Assembly: GCF_030553055.1 (NCBI RefSeq)
Contig: NZ_CP130713.1
Location: forward strand, 4,464,001-4,528,000
Direction of reading: 5' to 3'
Length of the DNA stretch: 64,000 bases
Source of the DNA: Streptomyces sp. XD-27
GTDB taxonomy: Bacteria; Actinomycetota; Actinomycetes; Streptomycetales; Streptomycetaceae
In this document: piece by piece, positions 26,301 to 34,938 of the stretch
Numbering within the stretch: position 1 is the stretch's first letter
Layout of the letters: every line of letters begins with the position of its first letter
Notes under the pieces: model-generated
What the model was told of the DNA's origin: nothing
Databases searched by the model: none
The model's input: only the letters and a program-made list of their open reading frames with translations
Program-made: the position numbers and the translations under genes

Positions 26301-27416
26301 GGTGCGACGGCTGACGCCACCGAGGCGGCGGACGTGGTGGATGCGGCCGAGACCGCCGAGACCGCCAAGAGGGCCGCGGCGGCCGGGCGGCGGGATCCGC
26401 GGATCCCCGCCGACGAGGCGCCGACGGTGGAGACGCCGACGGTCGCGCCGCGGAGCGCATCGGACGCCGAGACGAGGACAGCAGAGTCGGCCGACACAGC
26501 CGAGACGGCCGACACGGCCAAGGCGGCTGGCATGGCCAAGACGGCTGGCATGGCCAAGGCGGCTGAGGAAGCGGGCCCTGCCGGTCGCGGCAGCGCGGCG
26601 GACACGGCCGACACGACGGAGACCGTCCAGACGCCGCGCGTGGATCCGCGCGCGCTGCGTGGTGACGATGCGGCGGACGGGAGCGGAGCGTCCGGGGCAT
26701 CCGGTGCGTCTGGCGGACCTGGAGCCGCTGGAGCCGCTGGAGCCGCTGGAGCCGCTGGAGCCGCCGGGGCAGCCGGTGCGGCCGGTGCCGCTGGGGCCGC
26801 CGGAGCCACCGGGGCCGCCGATGAGACCGCCGTACTGCCATCCGTAAGCCCGGAGCACGGTGGTGCGTTCGGCAGCGAGCACGCCGCAGGTCGCCCCGAC
26901 CCGGCGGAGGAGACGACGGTCCTGCCGCCGGTTCGGCCGGGGGAGACCCACGGTGACGTTCGCCCCGGCGGCGATCACGGTGGGCAGGGGTACGACGGTG
27001 CTGACGCCGAGGAGACGGCGGTCCTTCCGCAGCCTCCCGCGCCTCCCGCGCCGCCGACGGCTCCTCCGGCCGCGGGCCCTGCCGACGAGACGGCGGTGCT
27101 GCCGTCCGTGGGCCCGGACCGGCCCGCCGACCCCGCGGACCGGGTGCCGTCGTGGTTGTTCCGTCGGGAGGACGGAGCCGCCGTCCCGGCGGCAGGGGAC
27201 CCGGGCAACGAGCGCACTCGTGAGCTGCCCCACGTGGACCCGGCCCAGGCCGCCCAGCCGTACCCGGAGCCCGGACACGCCGAGCCGCAGCCCCGCGGTC
27301 GCCAGCGGCGCCGCCCGGAGTGGGCGGAGGAGACCCCGCTGGACGACCTGCCGACGCTGGCCGACGAGCTTCTCGGCCCGTACGACGACGAGGACGGCCC
27401 CCACCGCCACCGCTGA
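23355..27416 (+). CDS. tmk: Thymidylate kinase fused to a membrane domain and a long low-complexity tail
   Basis: 1353 residues. Residues 1 to about 480 resemble an MFS-type membrane domain with roughly 12 hydrophobic helices. The kinase begins with FFIVLEGGDGAGKSTQVEAL (P-loop near 515), then TREPGATAIG and VISDRYIDSSVAYQGAG (DRY motif), so it converts dTMP to dTDP. Residues about 710-900 are an uninterrupted Glu/Arg/Ala coiled coil; the remainder is Ala/Gly/Thr-rich with collagen-like GAA triplets and recurring (D/E)ET(T/A)V-x-x-P segments. Streptomyces Tmk proteins are typically near 1000-1100 residues, so this tail is long. ATG 23355 with TAGGCT six bases upstream is probably leaderless. 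Confidence 0.93.
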   Translation: MTRSEQPTDVTATSGALAADSRERAVRALLRYQPLRRLWGAQLVSTVADALAVLVLLLLSLQAAVADGAFGGGYRGAAFAVATLLGVRLFATVLFGAVLLGPVSALVGPAGPLDRRWTMIGADGVRLALLVIAPLWIDWAPQDALAWLLITAFVVGVAERFWTVAKDDAAPALLPAPPAEGAAVRPLPDHMDALRRLSLRTTFVALPIAATVLLVATLFGNLLGSGIEWFHDHQAALGSYVAAGLFAAAVSLLVFLELPGAQTPRARSPLEGLRRPRLASGPDKGRTGALPHLVLACAAVAGAVAAAVGVAALQAVDLGGGPVGFSLLVLALTGGPVLGIRTAPKLLPGLSRRRMLALSIALTGLALLVAGLVHDATTVLLIIAIAGVSAGVAAQIGHTLLDQETEEPRRVRTTEHLHAVVRVFVGLGAVAAPLLAAAIGPHRLVNGDFVFAHGGAAFTLMLVGALLLPVAALILGKTDDRQGVPLRRDLREALFGGEPVEASAATGFFIVLEGGDGAGKSTQVEALAEWIRGKGHEVVVTREPGATAIGKRLRSILLDVSSAGISHRAEALLYAADRAEHVDSVVRPALERGAVVISDRYIDSSVAYQGAGRDLAPTEIARISRWATDGLVPNLTVLLDVSPETARERFTEAPDRLESEPAEFHQRVRAGFLTLAAADPARYLVVDAGQLPEAVTAVVRHRLDQMLPLSEAELKALEEARKAAEEEARRKAAEEAARKAEEERLERERQEALAKARAEEEERKRRELEEARRLEAERQAEEARKRAEDAARRAEEERRRIEAEDRARAAEEERRRLQAEEEARQRAEAEARRLETQRQAEEALLRAEEARQAEEARRAEEVRRAEETRRAEEARRAEESRRAEESRRAEERRRAEEAAAAAAAEAAAGSAAAPAAGSAPVSSESAGVNPPSGGKAVSARPGAEETGSARSARWGRSAGAADETTVETPSVGTAGHDARGAAGATADATEAADVVDAAETAETAKRAAAAGRRDPRIPADEAPTVETPTVAPRSASDAETRTAESADTAETADTAKAAGMAKTAGMAKAAEEAGPAGRGSAADTADTTETVQTPRVDPRALRGDDAADGSGASGASGASGGPGAAGAAGAAGAAGAAGAAGAAGAAGAAGATGAADETAVLPSVSPEHGGAFGSEHAAGRPDPAEETTVLPPVRPGETHGDVRPGGDHGGQGYDGADAEETAVLPQPPAPPAPPTAPPAAGPADETAVLPSVGPDRPADPADRVPSWLFRREDGAAVPAAGDPGNERTRELPHVDPAQAAQPYPEPGHAEPQPRGRQRRRPEWAEETPLDDLPTLADELLGPYDDEDGPHRHR

Positions 27417-27570
27417 GCGGCAGCGGCCTCCGCCCGGCCTCGGGGTTTCCGTCGCCCTGGCCAACCTCCCGGACCCTCCCGGACCCTCCCGGACCGGCTC
27501 CGGGGCGCCCTCGAGCCCCCGGTGGGCGGGGCTCGTATGACGCCGCAGGTCGGCGGTGTGGCCGGGCTGC

Positions 27571-27765
27571 GGAGCCCGGCCACCAGGCGTAACCCGGCCA
27601 CGCGGAGCCCGGCCTCCACGCGTAATCGGGCCGCGCGGAGCCTCGCCGCCACGGGTAACCCGGCCACGCGGTGCCTGGCTGCCACGCGTAACCCGGCCAC
27701 CACGCGAAATCGGGCCATGCTGAGCCCGGCTGCCACGCGTAATCGGGCCCACACCGAGCCCGGCC
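27571..27765. repeat. Degenerate 33-bp tandem repeats between tmk and holB
   Basis: Units start at 27571, 27604, 27637 and 27670, and about two more worn copies follow. Each reads roughly GAGCCCGGCC-n-CCACGCGTAA-CCGGGCC. They occupy much of the 590-base gap 27417-28006. The multiple-of-three period keeps several frames open, but no start, ribosome site or codon bias supports a gene. Confidence 0.8.
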
Positions 27766-27922
27766 GCCATCCGGTGGAGACCCGCCAGAGGGTCTCCCCT
27801 CTCCCACTCAGGGCGCCGGTGCTGGGGCGGCGGCGCCCGGACCGCGCGTCCAGCGCGACCCCTCCCGCGCACGGCCCAGCGCGGGCCCGCCGCGCGGGTG
27901 GCCGCACACCGTCCGGCCGGTG

Positions 27923-27945
27923 TTGTCAGTGCCGTGCCCCACAAT
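27923..27945 (+). promoter_or_regulatory. RecA-NDp-like DNA-damage promoter upstream of holB
   Basis: TTGTCAGTG (27923-27931) matches the conserved upstream half exactly; eight bases later comes CACAAT (27940-27945), close to TAnnnT. In mycobacteria this TTGTCRGTG-N8-TAnnnT element is recognised with PafBC after DNA damage. It lies 62 bases before the holB start. Confidence 0.5.
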
Positions 27946-28006
27946 GGAGATCCCCGCGGGACGACCGTGCGGGAATGACCGCGAGAACGCCATGCGGGAG
28001 GCGACG

Positions 28007-29340
28007 ATGGCCGTGTGGGACGACCTGGTCGGGCAGGACCGGGTGGCTGTCCAGCTCACCGCTGCCGCGCGGGACGCGGACGCGTTGGTCACCGCTGCGG
28101 CGACCGCGGCGGCCGAGGGGGCAGGTTCCCGCGAGGGGGCGGGTTCCCGCGCGCCCATCGCCGCGGGCGTTTCCGCGGCCACCGGCACACCAGGTGCGAC
28201 CACCTCCGGGCCCGACGCACACGCCGCCCCCACCACCGCCCCCACCGCGTCCAAGATGACGCACGCCTGGCTCTTCACCGGCCCGCCCGGCTCCGGGCGG
28301 GCCACCGCCGCCCGGGCGTTCGCCGCCGCGCTGCAGTGCGTCAGCCCGGACCGGGCCCTCGGCGGGGTGCCCGGCTGCGGGTTCTGCGACGGCTGCCACA
28401 CCGCCCTGGTCGGCACGCATGCCGACGTGGAGGTCGTCCGTACCGATCTGCTCAGCATCGGCGTCAAGGAGACCCGGGAGCTGGTGCGCCGCGCCCAACT
28501 CTCCCCGGCGGGCGGCCGCTGGCAGGTCATCGTCCTGGAGGACGCCGACCGGCTGACCGAGGGCGCGGCCAACGTCCTGCTGAAGGCCGTCGAAGAGCCC
28601 GCGCCCCGCACCGTGTGGCTGCTGTGCGCGCCGTCTCTCGAAGACGTCCTGCCGACGATCCGCTCCCGGTGCCGCCACCTCACGCTCCGTACGCCTCCGG
28701 TCGGCGCCGTGGCGGACGTCCTGGTCCGTCGCGACGGCATCGCCGCGGACCTCGCCGCCACTGTCGCCCGCGCCACCCAGGGCCACATAGGACGGGCCCG
28801 CCGCCTCGCCACCGACGAGCGGGCACGGTCCCGCCGGGCGGCCGTCCTCAAGCTGCCGTTGCGCGTGGACGACGTGGGGGCTGCCTGAAAGCGGCGCAGG
28901 AATTGATCGACGCGGCGTCCGAGGACGCCAAGCAACTCGCGGAAGAGGTCGACACGAAGGAGACCGAGGAACTGCGCGCCGCCCTGGGCGCCGCCGCCGG
29001 CCCCGGCGGGCGGCTCCCGCGCGGCACGGCGGGGGCCATGAAGGAGCTCCAGGACCGGCAGAAGCGCCGCGCGACCCGTACGCAGCGCGACACCCTCGAC
29101 CTCGCGCTGACCGACCTGACGGGCTTCTACCGTGACGTGCTGGCGCTCCAGCTCGGCTCGGAGGTGGCGATAGCCAACGCCGACGTGCGCGACGCGCTGG
29201 AGCGGGTGGCGCGCGAGTCGCGGCCGGAGCGGACACTGCGCCGTATCGAGGCGGTGACCGCGTGCCGCCAGGCTCTGGACAGCAATGTGGCGCCGCTGCT
29301 GGCGGTGGAGGCGATGACGATGGCCCTGCGGTCAGGCTGA
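28007..29340 (+). pseudogene. holB: DNA polymerase III subunit delta', frameshifted
   Basis: About 444 residues when repaired. MAVWDDLVGQDRVAVQLTAA is the usual start (ATG 28007, GGGAGGCG upstream). A low-complexity insertion (residues ~38-80) precedes the AAA+ core: WLFTGPPGSGRATAARAFA (Walker A with Arg for Lys, normal for delta'), a cysteine cluster GCGFCDGCH, and DADRLTEGAANVLLKAVEEP. The frame breaks at the five-G run 28876-28880 (VDDVG then a stop); reading resumes as CLKAAQELIDAASEDAKQ to the stop at 29340. One missing G restores it, so an assembly error is likely. It is part of the sliding-clamp loader. Confidence 0.9.
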
Positions 29341-29572
29341 CGCACCACCGGGACCGGGTCTCCCCAACTCATTCCGCTTCCCGCTTCCCGCTTCCCGTTC
29401 CCCTCCCGACCGCGTCCCGATGTGCGCGTCCAGGACGGGATCGGGGCGGCCTGTCACCCGTACGGGTGCCTGTCCCCCGTACGGGTGGGTCCGTTTGCAC
29501 ATGGAGCGTAGTTGCCCGGATACGCTCCGCACAGCCGATGCCGCGCAGTGACGGACCGAAGGGCGCCGATCG

Positions 29573-31113
29573 ATGGACATCAGCCGCAGACTCCGCAGCA
29601 CCGGCACGGTGCTGGCGGCAGCGGCCCTGCTGATTTCGGGGTGCACGTCGGAGGACTCCGGCGACCCCTCGGGCACGAGCCGAGGCGCCGAGGCGGGCCC
29701 TCCGGCCGCTCTCAAGCGCTACTACGAGCAGAAGCTGAACTGGCACGCCTGCGAGGCGACCGGCTTCGAATGCGCCACCCTCAGGGCCCCCTGGACTACA
29801 ACCGGCCCCGGGCCGCCGACGACCTGAAGCTGGCGGTCTCCCGCAAGAAGGCGACGGGGCGCGGCAAGCCGATCGGTTCCCTGCTGGTCAACCCGGGCGG
29901 ACCGGGCGGCTCCGCCATCGGCTATCTGCACGGTTACGCGGGTGCCAGCTATCCGGCGCCGGTGCGGGCCCGATACGACATGGTGGCCATGGACCCGCGC
30001 GGCGTGGCGCGCAGCACCCCCGTGGAGTGCCTCACCGACCGGCAGATGGACGCGTACACCCAGACCGACCAGACCCCGGACAACGGGGCCGAGGTCGACC
30101 GGCTGGTCACGGCGTTCAGGGACTTCGCGGGCGGCTGCGAGCGGCGCAGCGGCGAACTCCTCGGCCATGTCTCGACGGTCGAGGCGGCCCGCGACATGGA
30201 CGTCCTGCGGGCGGCGCTCGGCGACGAGAAGCTGACGTACGTGGGCGCCTCGTACGGCACCTTCCTCGGGGCCACGTACGCCGACCTCTACCCGGCCCGG
30301 GTCGGCCGGCTCGTCCTCGACGGCGCGATGGACCCCTCCCTGCCCGCCGAGCGGGTGAACCGCGACCAGACCGCGGGTTTCCAGACGGCGTTCACGGCTT
30401 TCGCCGAGGACTGCGCGAAGCAGGAGGACTGCCCCCTGGGCACGGACGGCCCGGCGACCGCCGCTTCCCGTCTCACCGCCTTCTTCGACCGGCTCGACCG
30501 CGCGCCGGTGCCGACCGGTGACGGCGGCCGCGACCTCGGGGAAGCGCTGGCCACCACGGGGGTGATCGCCGCGATGTACGACGAGAGCTCCTGGCCCCAG
30601 CTCCGCTCGGCCCTGCGAGCCGCCATGAACGGCGACGGCGCCCCCCTCCTCCAGCTCGCCGACCTCTACTACGAGCGGAAGGACGGCAAGTACGCCAACC
30701 TCATGTACGCCAACTCCGCCGTCAACTGCCTCGACCTGCCCCCGTCCTTCCGCACCCCCGGCGAGGTGCAGAAGGCCCTCCCCGCCTTCCGCGAGGCATC
30801 CCCGGCCTTCGGCGAGGGGCTGGCCTGGGCCTCGTTGAACTGCTCCGCGTGGCCCGTCCGCTCCACCGGCGCCCCGCACGCCCTGCACGCCAAGGGCGCC
30901 GCCCCCATCCTGGTCGTCGGCACCACCCGCGACCCGGCCACCCCGTACCGCTGGGCCAAGGCCCTGTCCGCCCAACTCGACTCCGGCACCCTGCTGACGT
31001 ACGACGGCGACGGCCACACCGCATACGGCCGCGGCAGCGACTGCGTCGACAAGGCGATCAACACCTACCTCCTCGAGGGCACCCCGCCACCCCCAGCCAG
31101 CCGCTGCTCCTGA
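29573..31113 (+). pseudogene. Secreted S33/TAP-like peptidase lipoprotein, frameshifted
   Basis: About 514 residues when repaired. The first frame (ATG 29573) encodes a lipoprotein signal peptide with lipobox ISGC and continues to FECATLRAP; the second resumes at LDYNRPRAADDLKLAVSRKK, so one C is missing from 29787-29791. The rest is a typical alpha/beta-hydrolase of the tripeptidyl aminopeptidase family: VNPGGPGGSAIGYL, the nucleophile elbow VGASYGTFLG and a C-terminal TAP-like domain with catalytic His in YDGDGHTAYG. It would trim peptides outside the cell. Same error type as hppA and holB. Confidence 0.88.
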
Positions 31114-31181
31114 CCAGATCCCTCCTGACCTGCACGGACATCCGGCGCGGCGCCCCGTACGGAGCGCCCCCGGAAACTGTG

Positions 31182-31187
31182 TAGACT
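31182..31187 (+). promoter_or_regulatory. Likely -10 box of the tRNA-Thr gene
   Basis: TAGACT fits TAnnnT; the mature tRNA begins 41 bases downstream. The intervening leader can fold as GCTGCGG/CCGCAGC (31195-31225). Confidence 0.4.
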
Positions 31188-31227
31188 TGGCGGCGCTGCG
31201 GCTGCCAGTCTGGTCATTCCGCAGCAT

Positions 31228-31301
31228 GCCGCCTTAGCTCAGTTGGCCAGAGCGACGCACTCGTAATGCGTAGGTCAAGGGTTCGATTCCCTTAGGCGGC
31301 T
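31228..31301 (+). tRNA. tRNA-Thr (anticodon CGT)
   Basis: 74 bases. The acceptor stem GCCGCCT pairs with AGGCGGC, the D-arm is GCTCAGTTGGCCAGAGC, the anticodon stem is ACGCA/TGCGT with loop CTCGTAA giving anticodon CGT (reads ACG), and the T-arm contains GGTTCGATTCC. No CCA is encoded. Such tRNA ends are common integration sites; no integrase or repeated tRNA 3' end was noticed in the following sequence. Confidence 0.97.
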
Positions 31302-31307
31302 CCGAAG

Positions 31308-31340
31308 AGGCCCAGGTCAGTTACTCACTGACCTGGGCCT
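31308..31340 (+). terminator. tRNA-Thr terminator
   Basis: AGGCCCAGGTCAGT (31308-31321) pairs perfectly with 31327-31340 over a five-base loop and is followed by TTCGCTT, seven bases after the tRNA. Confidence 0.88.
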
Positions 31341-31369
31341 TTCGCTTGCTCATCGCGTCTGACGCGTGA

Positions 31370-31753
31370 TCAGCTGCCCCCTCGGTCGGCCTTCCGCGGC
31401 TGTGGCGCGTGCGTCGGCCAGTGGAGGGATATCCACGTCAGCGGGGTGTTCATGCGGTTGTGCACCACGTGCTCGCGGTGGCGGGGCAGGACCACGACGT
31501 CGCCCGCGGAGAGGGGCTCGGTGTGGGTCTCGTCGTCCGCGGACAGGTCGACGCTGCCCACGCCGTCCAGGATGATCATGACCTTGTCCTGGTCGTCGCG
31601 GCCCGGGGTGGAGCTGCCACCCGGGGGCAGGAAGCAGGCCACGGCGCCCAGCGGGGGTTCCTCCTGCTGCCCCGTCCAGGGGATGAGCCGCTGGCATGCC
31701 ATGCCGGACTCCGTGGACGCGTTCGCTTCTGCGATGCGGAACTTGGTGATCAT
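31370..31753 (-). CDS. Cupin-domain protein
   Basis: 127 residues with one beta-barrel cupin: KVMIILDGVGSVDLSADDET around the first motif and LSAGDVVVLPRHREHVVHN in the second (histidines that could bind a metal). ATG 31753 has GACGAGGA about six bases upstream. It could be a small dioxygenase, isomerase or sugar/ligand-binding protein; nothing nearby names a substrate. It is divergent from ogt and converges on the tRNA terminator. Confidence 0.8.
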   Translation of the reverse strand: MITKFRIAEANASTESGMACQRLIPWTGQQEEPPLGAVACFLPPGGSSTPGRDDQDKVMIILDGVGSVDLSADDETHTEPLSAGDVVVLPRHREHVVHNRMNTPLTWISLHWPTHAPQPRKADRGGS

Positions 31754-32062
31754 GAATCCTCGTCGGCTTGATGGTGCGTGTTGCGGGGTTCCTCTGCCGG
31801 GCCGCGGCAGCCCGATCCGTGACCGTAGTCGCGCACACGCCCCGGAGCCGTCCACTCGGCGCGATGTCCGCGCATGCTGGCAGGTTGATGCCACGGCGGG
31901 CCGGGAGTTCCTGTCATGGCGATGGGCCGCCGCACCCGCGCGAGGTCCGGCACGCGATGTCCGATTCCCGCCAGCGCGCGTCGGCGCGGAGTCGGAGACT
32001 GGAGTCGGGAAGAGCGAAGAGATCCGCCACGAGGTCGGTGGCGGCCGTGGGAGGAAACGATC
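31754..32062. other. 309-base divergent gap between cupin gene and ogt
   Basis: Should hold the promoters of both genes. No strong inverted repeat, tandem repeat or convincing -35/-10 pair was seen, and no additional gene. Confidence 0.4.
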
Positions 32063-32581
32063 ATGACGGTCTATACGACGGTGGACAGCCCGCTGGGCGA
32101 GCTGCTGCTCGTGGGGGAGGAGTCGCCGAGCGCGGCGGGCGGGGTCGCGCTGGCCTCGCTGTCGATGCCGGAGCAGAAGGGCGCGGCCGTCGTGCGGGAG
32201 GGGTGGCGGCGGGCCCCCGACGCGTTCGCGGAGGTCACGCGGCAGCTGAACGCGTACTTCGACGGCACGCTGACCCGTTTCACCCTCACCTGCACCGAGC
32301 AGGGGACCGACTTCCAGCGGAAGGTGTGGGCGGCGCTGGAGGGCGTTCCGTACGGCACCACCACCAGTTACGGGGAGCTCGCCGACCGGGCCGGCATCGC
32401 GCGGGCGGCCGTGCGGGCGCTGGGGACCGCGATCGGGGCGAACCCGCTGCTGCTGGTGCGGCCGTGCCACCGGGTGATCGGCGCGGACGGCTCGCTCACC
32501 GGCTACGCGGCCGGCCTCGAGCGCAAGCGGCAGCTGCTGGCGCACGAGGGGGCCCGGGCAGTGCCCGCCGGGCGAGCCTGA
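32063..32581 (+). CDS. ogt: Methylated-DNA-protein-cysteine methyltransferase
   Basis: 172 residues. LLLVRPCHRVIGADGSLTGY contains the acceptor cysteine (PCHRV, near residue 135) and VPYGTTTSYGELADRAG the helix-turn-helix with RAVRALGTA recognition helix. It transfers the methyl group from O6-methylguanine to itself, a suicidal repair step. ATG 32063 follows GGGAGGA. alkB begins 16 bases after its stop, making a two-gene alkylation-repair operon. Confidence 0.94.
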   Translation: MTVYTTVDSPLGELLLVGEESPSAAGGVALASLSMPEQKGAAVVREGWRRAPDAFAEVTRQLNAYFDGTLTRFTLTCTEQGTDFQRKVWAALEGVPYGTTTSYGELADRAGIARAAVRALGTAIGANPLLLVRPCHRVIGADGSLTGYAAGLERKRQLLAHEGARAVPAGRA

Positions 32582-32597
32582 GGGGGAGGACGAGGGA

Positions 32598-33358
32598 ATG
32601 CCCGGCACCCGTAAGGACTGTGCGGAGATCGCCCCCGGTGTCGGTCACGTCCGTGGGGACGCTGCCTCCGGCCCGGCCACGCCCCTGCCGAGACCGTTCC
32701 CGGTCTCGACCACGTCCGTACCGAGATCGCCCCCGGCGCCGTCCACCTGTCGCGCTGGCTCGGCCTCGACCAGCAGCGCCGGCTGGTCGAGGCGTGCCGC
32801 GGCTGGGCCGCCGGTCCCGTGCCCATGCGGCATACCAGGCTGCCGCGCGGCGGGGTGATGTCCGTGCAGACAGTGTGCGTCGGCTGGCACTGGCAGCCGT
32901 ACCGCTACAGCCGCACCGCCGACGACGTGAACGGCGGGCGGGTTGCGGCCTTTCCTGGCTGGCTGGCGGAGCTGGGCCGCCGCGCGCTCGCCGACGCGTA
33001 CGGGGACCCGGCCGCGGGCGAGGCGTACGCCCCCGACACCGCCCTGGTCAACTTCTATGACGGGCAGGCCAGGATGGGCATGCACCAGGACAAGGACGAA
33101 CGGTCCGCGGCGCCCGTGGTCTCCCTCAGCATCGGCGACACCTGCGTCTTCCGGTTCGGCAACCCCGACAGCCGGGGCAAGCCGTACTCCGACATCGAAC
33201 TGCGCTCCGGCGACCTGTTCGTCTTCGGCGGACCGGCACGCTTCGCCTACCACGGCGTGCCCAAGGTCCGGCCGGGCACGGGTGGCCCCGCCACCGGCCT
33301 CGCGGCCGGTCGCCTCAACATCACCCTGCGGGTCACCGGCCTCAGCGATCCGGCATGA
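32598..33358 (+). pseudogene. alkB: AlkB-like DNA/RNA dealkylase, frameshifted near its 5' end
   Basis: About 253 residues when repaired. The C-terminal part is clear: LGWHWQPY-like GWHWQPYRYSRT, LVNFYDGQARMGMHQDKDER (the HxD iron ligands), and RLNITLRVTG with the 2-oxoglutarate arginine. Coding sequence continues upstream of the first in-frame start in that frame (GTG 32819), reading RTEIAPGAVHLSRWLGLDQ, with no ATG/GTG before an in-frame TAA at 32610. ATG 32598, right after ogt and with a strong GGGGAGGACGAGG site, lies one frame away. One missing base between about 32613 and 32720 joins them. EIAPG occurs in both frames, hinting at a small duplication too. Confidence 0.82.
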
Positions 33359-33368
33359 CGTCGTTCCG

Positions 33369-33824
33369 CTAGAGGTCGAACTCCTCCGGCTTGATGCCCA
33401 CCGCGAAGCACACCTCGCGCACGAGCTCCTGCTCCGTCTTGTCGAAGTCGCCGTCCGCGCCGCCGATCACGATGCCGATCTGGACCACGGCGCGCGCCTC
33501 GGTGGGCTTCTTCTGCACCTTGCCGATCGTCTGCATGACGCTGACCTTTCCGAGCGAGAAGTCGGCGGTCAGCTTGCCCAGGTAGTCGTCGAACCGCCGC
33601 TGCAGATCGTCGGCGGGAAAGTTCCGCAGCACGTCGTTGCTGGTGATCAGCGAGGCCACCCGCTGCCGCTCCGACGGGTCGACCTGGCCGTCGGCGGCCG
33701 CGATGAGGGCGCACATCGCCATGCTCGCGTCCCGGAACGCCCCGCTCGTGAGCTCGTTCTTCTTCGCCTCCAGCTGGGTCTGCATCGTCTGGGCCGAAGC
33801 CCTCAGCCGGTCCCACAGAGCCAT
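33369..33824 (-). CDS. TerB-family tellurite-resistance-like protein
   Basis: 151 residues. TSGAFRDASMAMCALIAAAD and GIVIGGADGDFDKTEQELVR are the paired helical acidic motifs of TerB, which probably bind divalent metal (aspartates in ADGQVDPSE and ADGDFDKTE). No terC/terD partner lies beside it, so a role in metal or stress response is only inferred from family. ATG 33824 follows GAGGAGA. Converges on alkB. Confidence 0.87.
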   Translation of the reverse strand: MALWDRLRASAQTMQTQLEAKKNELTSGAFRDASMAMCALIAAADGQVDPSERQRVASLITSNDVLRNFPADDLQRRFDDYLGKLTADFSLGKVSVMQTIGKVQKKPTEARAVVQIGIVIGGADGDFDKTEQELVREVCFAVGIKPEEFDL

Positions 33825-33909
33825 GCGATGTCTCCTCGTGTACGACGTGAACTAGCGGTGCACACCCAATCAACCGCCGTGACGGGTAAAGAAGTTCCCA
33901 TAGCGGCAC

Positions 33910-34938
33910 TCAGACCGACAGCGCCTCCAGGTGCAGCGGCAGCACCCGTCCCTCCAGCATCGCGCCAAGACCCTCCACCGCGCACACGTCAGGCTCGTCG
34001 GCGACGTGCACCGGCATCCCGGTCGCCTGCCGCAGCAGCGTGTCGAGGCCGGGCAGCATCGCGCTGCCGCCCGCCAGCATGATGCCGCGGTCGGCGAGAT
34101 CGGCCACGAGATCGGGTGGGCAGCGCCGCAGCACGATGCCGATGGCGTCGATCACCCCCGTCATCGGGCCGTACATGACGGCCCGCAGGCCCTCCGGGTC
34201 GATCCGCACCGACCGGTGCGAACCGGTGGCGGCGTCCCGTCCGTGCACCACGGCGGGCGGCCCCGCGTCGGGACCGCCCAGTTCCACGTGGAGCGGGCGG
34301 CGCACGTCCGGCCCGGCCAGCACCAGCTCGTGCTCGTTCCGCAGATACTGCATCACCACCCGCTCGATGGTGTCGCCGCCCAGCGGCACCGTCTCGGCGG
34401 CCACGATCGCGCCCAGCGACAGCACCGCCACCTGTGTCGTCGTCGCCCCGCAGATCACGATCATCGTGGCCTCGGGCTGTTCCACCGGCAGCCCGCAGCC
34501 CACCGCGGCGGCCACCAGCGTGTCCACCAGCTCCACGCGCCGCGCGCCGAGACCGGTGAGGGTCTCGACGGCGGCGGTCTGCGCGAGCGGATGGGCGTCG
34601 AAGGGCGTGCAGACGGCGGCGCGCAGCAACGGCTTGCGGCGCCACGCCCGCCGCACCTTGTCCCCCACGAACTGCCGCAGCATGCGCTGCGCCATGGCGA
34701 TGTCCACCACCGCGCCGCCGGAGATGGGCCGCACCACCACGATGTGGCCGGGCGTACGGCCCGCCATCCGCTCGGCCGGCGAACCGACCGCGATCAGCCC
34801 ACCCGTACGCATGTTCACCGCGGCGACACTCGGCTCGTCCACGATGCGCCCCGCGCCCTTGAGGTAGACGCGGGTCCGCGCGGCGCCGAGGTCGACGGCG
34901 ACGGAGCAGCGACGCAGCTGCGCAAGGCTGAGGGTCAT
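33910..34938 (-). CDS. MreB/Mbl-like bacterial actin
   Basis: 342 residues with the actin-fold signatures: phosphate 1 (VAVDLGAARTRVYLKGAG), connect 1, phosphate 2 (MIVICGATTTQVAVLSLGAI), adenosine loop (GIMLAGGSAMLPGLDTLLRQ). MreB relatives form membrane filaments; in Streptomyces, MreB and Mbl act mainly on spore wall synthesis. It is slightly short and isolated from mreC/mreD, and substituted in usually invariant positions, so it resembles the divergent Mbl rather than MreB. ATG 34938 follows AGGAGTAA. Confidence 0.82.
   Translation of the reverse strand: MTLSLAQLRRCSVAVDLGAARTRVYLKGAGRIVDEPSVAAVNMRTGGLIAVGSPAERMAGRTPGHIVVVRPISGGAVVDIAMAQRMLRQFVGDKVRRAWRRKPLLRAAVCTPFDAHPLAQTAAVETLTGLGARRVELVDTLVAAAVGCGLPVEQPEATMIVICGATTTQVAVLSLGAIVAAETVPLGGDTIERVVMQYLRNEHELVLAGPDVRRPLHVELGGPDAGPPAVVHGRDAATGSHRSVRIDPEGLRAVMYGPMTGVIDAIGIVLRRCPPDLVADLADRGIMLAGGSAMLPGLDTLLRQATGMPVHVADEPDVCAVEGLGAMLEGRVLPLHLEALSV

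Noticed and set aside
22680..27944. Very long minus-strand open frame opposite tmk
   Set aside because: Product is Arg/Gly/Pro-rich, mirrors the tmk repeats, and third-position GC favours the plus strand; it is a shadow of tmk.
31228..31301. tRNA-Thr as the attachment site of an integrated element
   Set aside because: No integrase, no second copy of the tRNA 3' end and no mobility genes were seen downstream.
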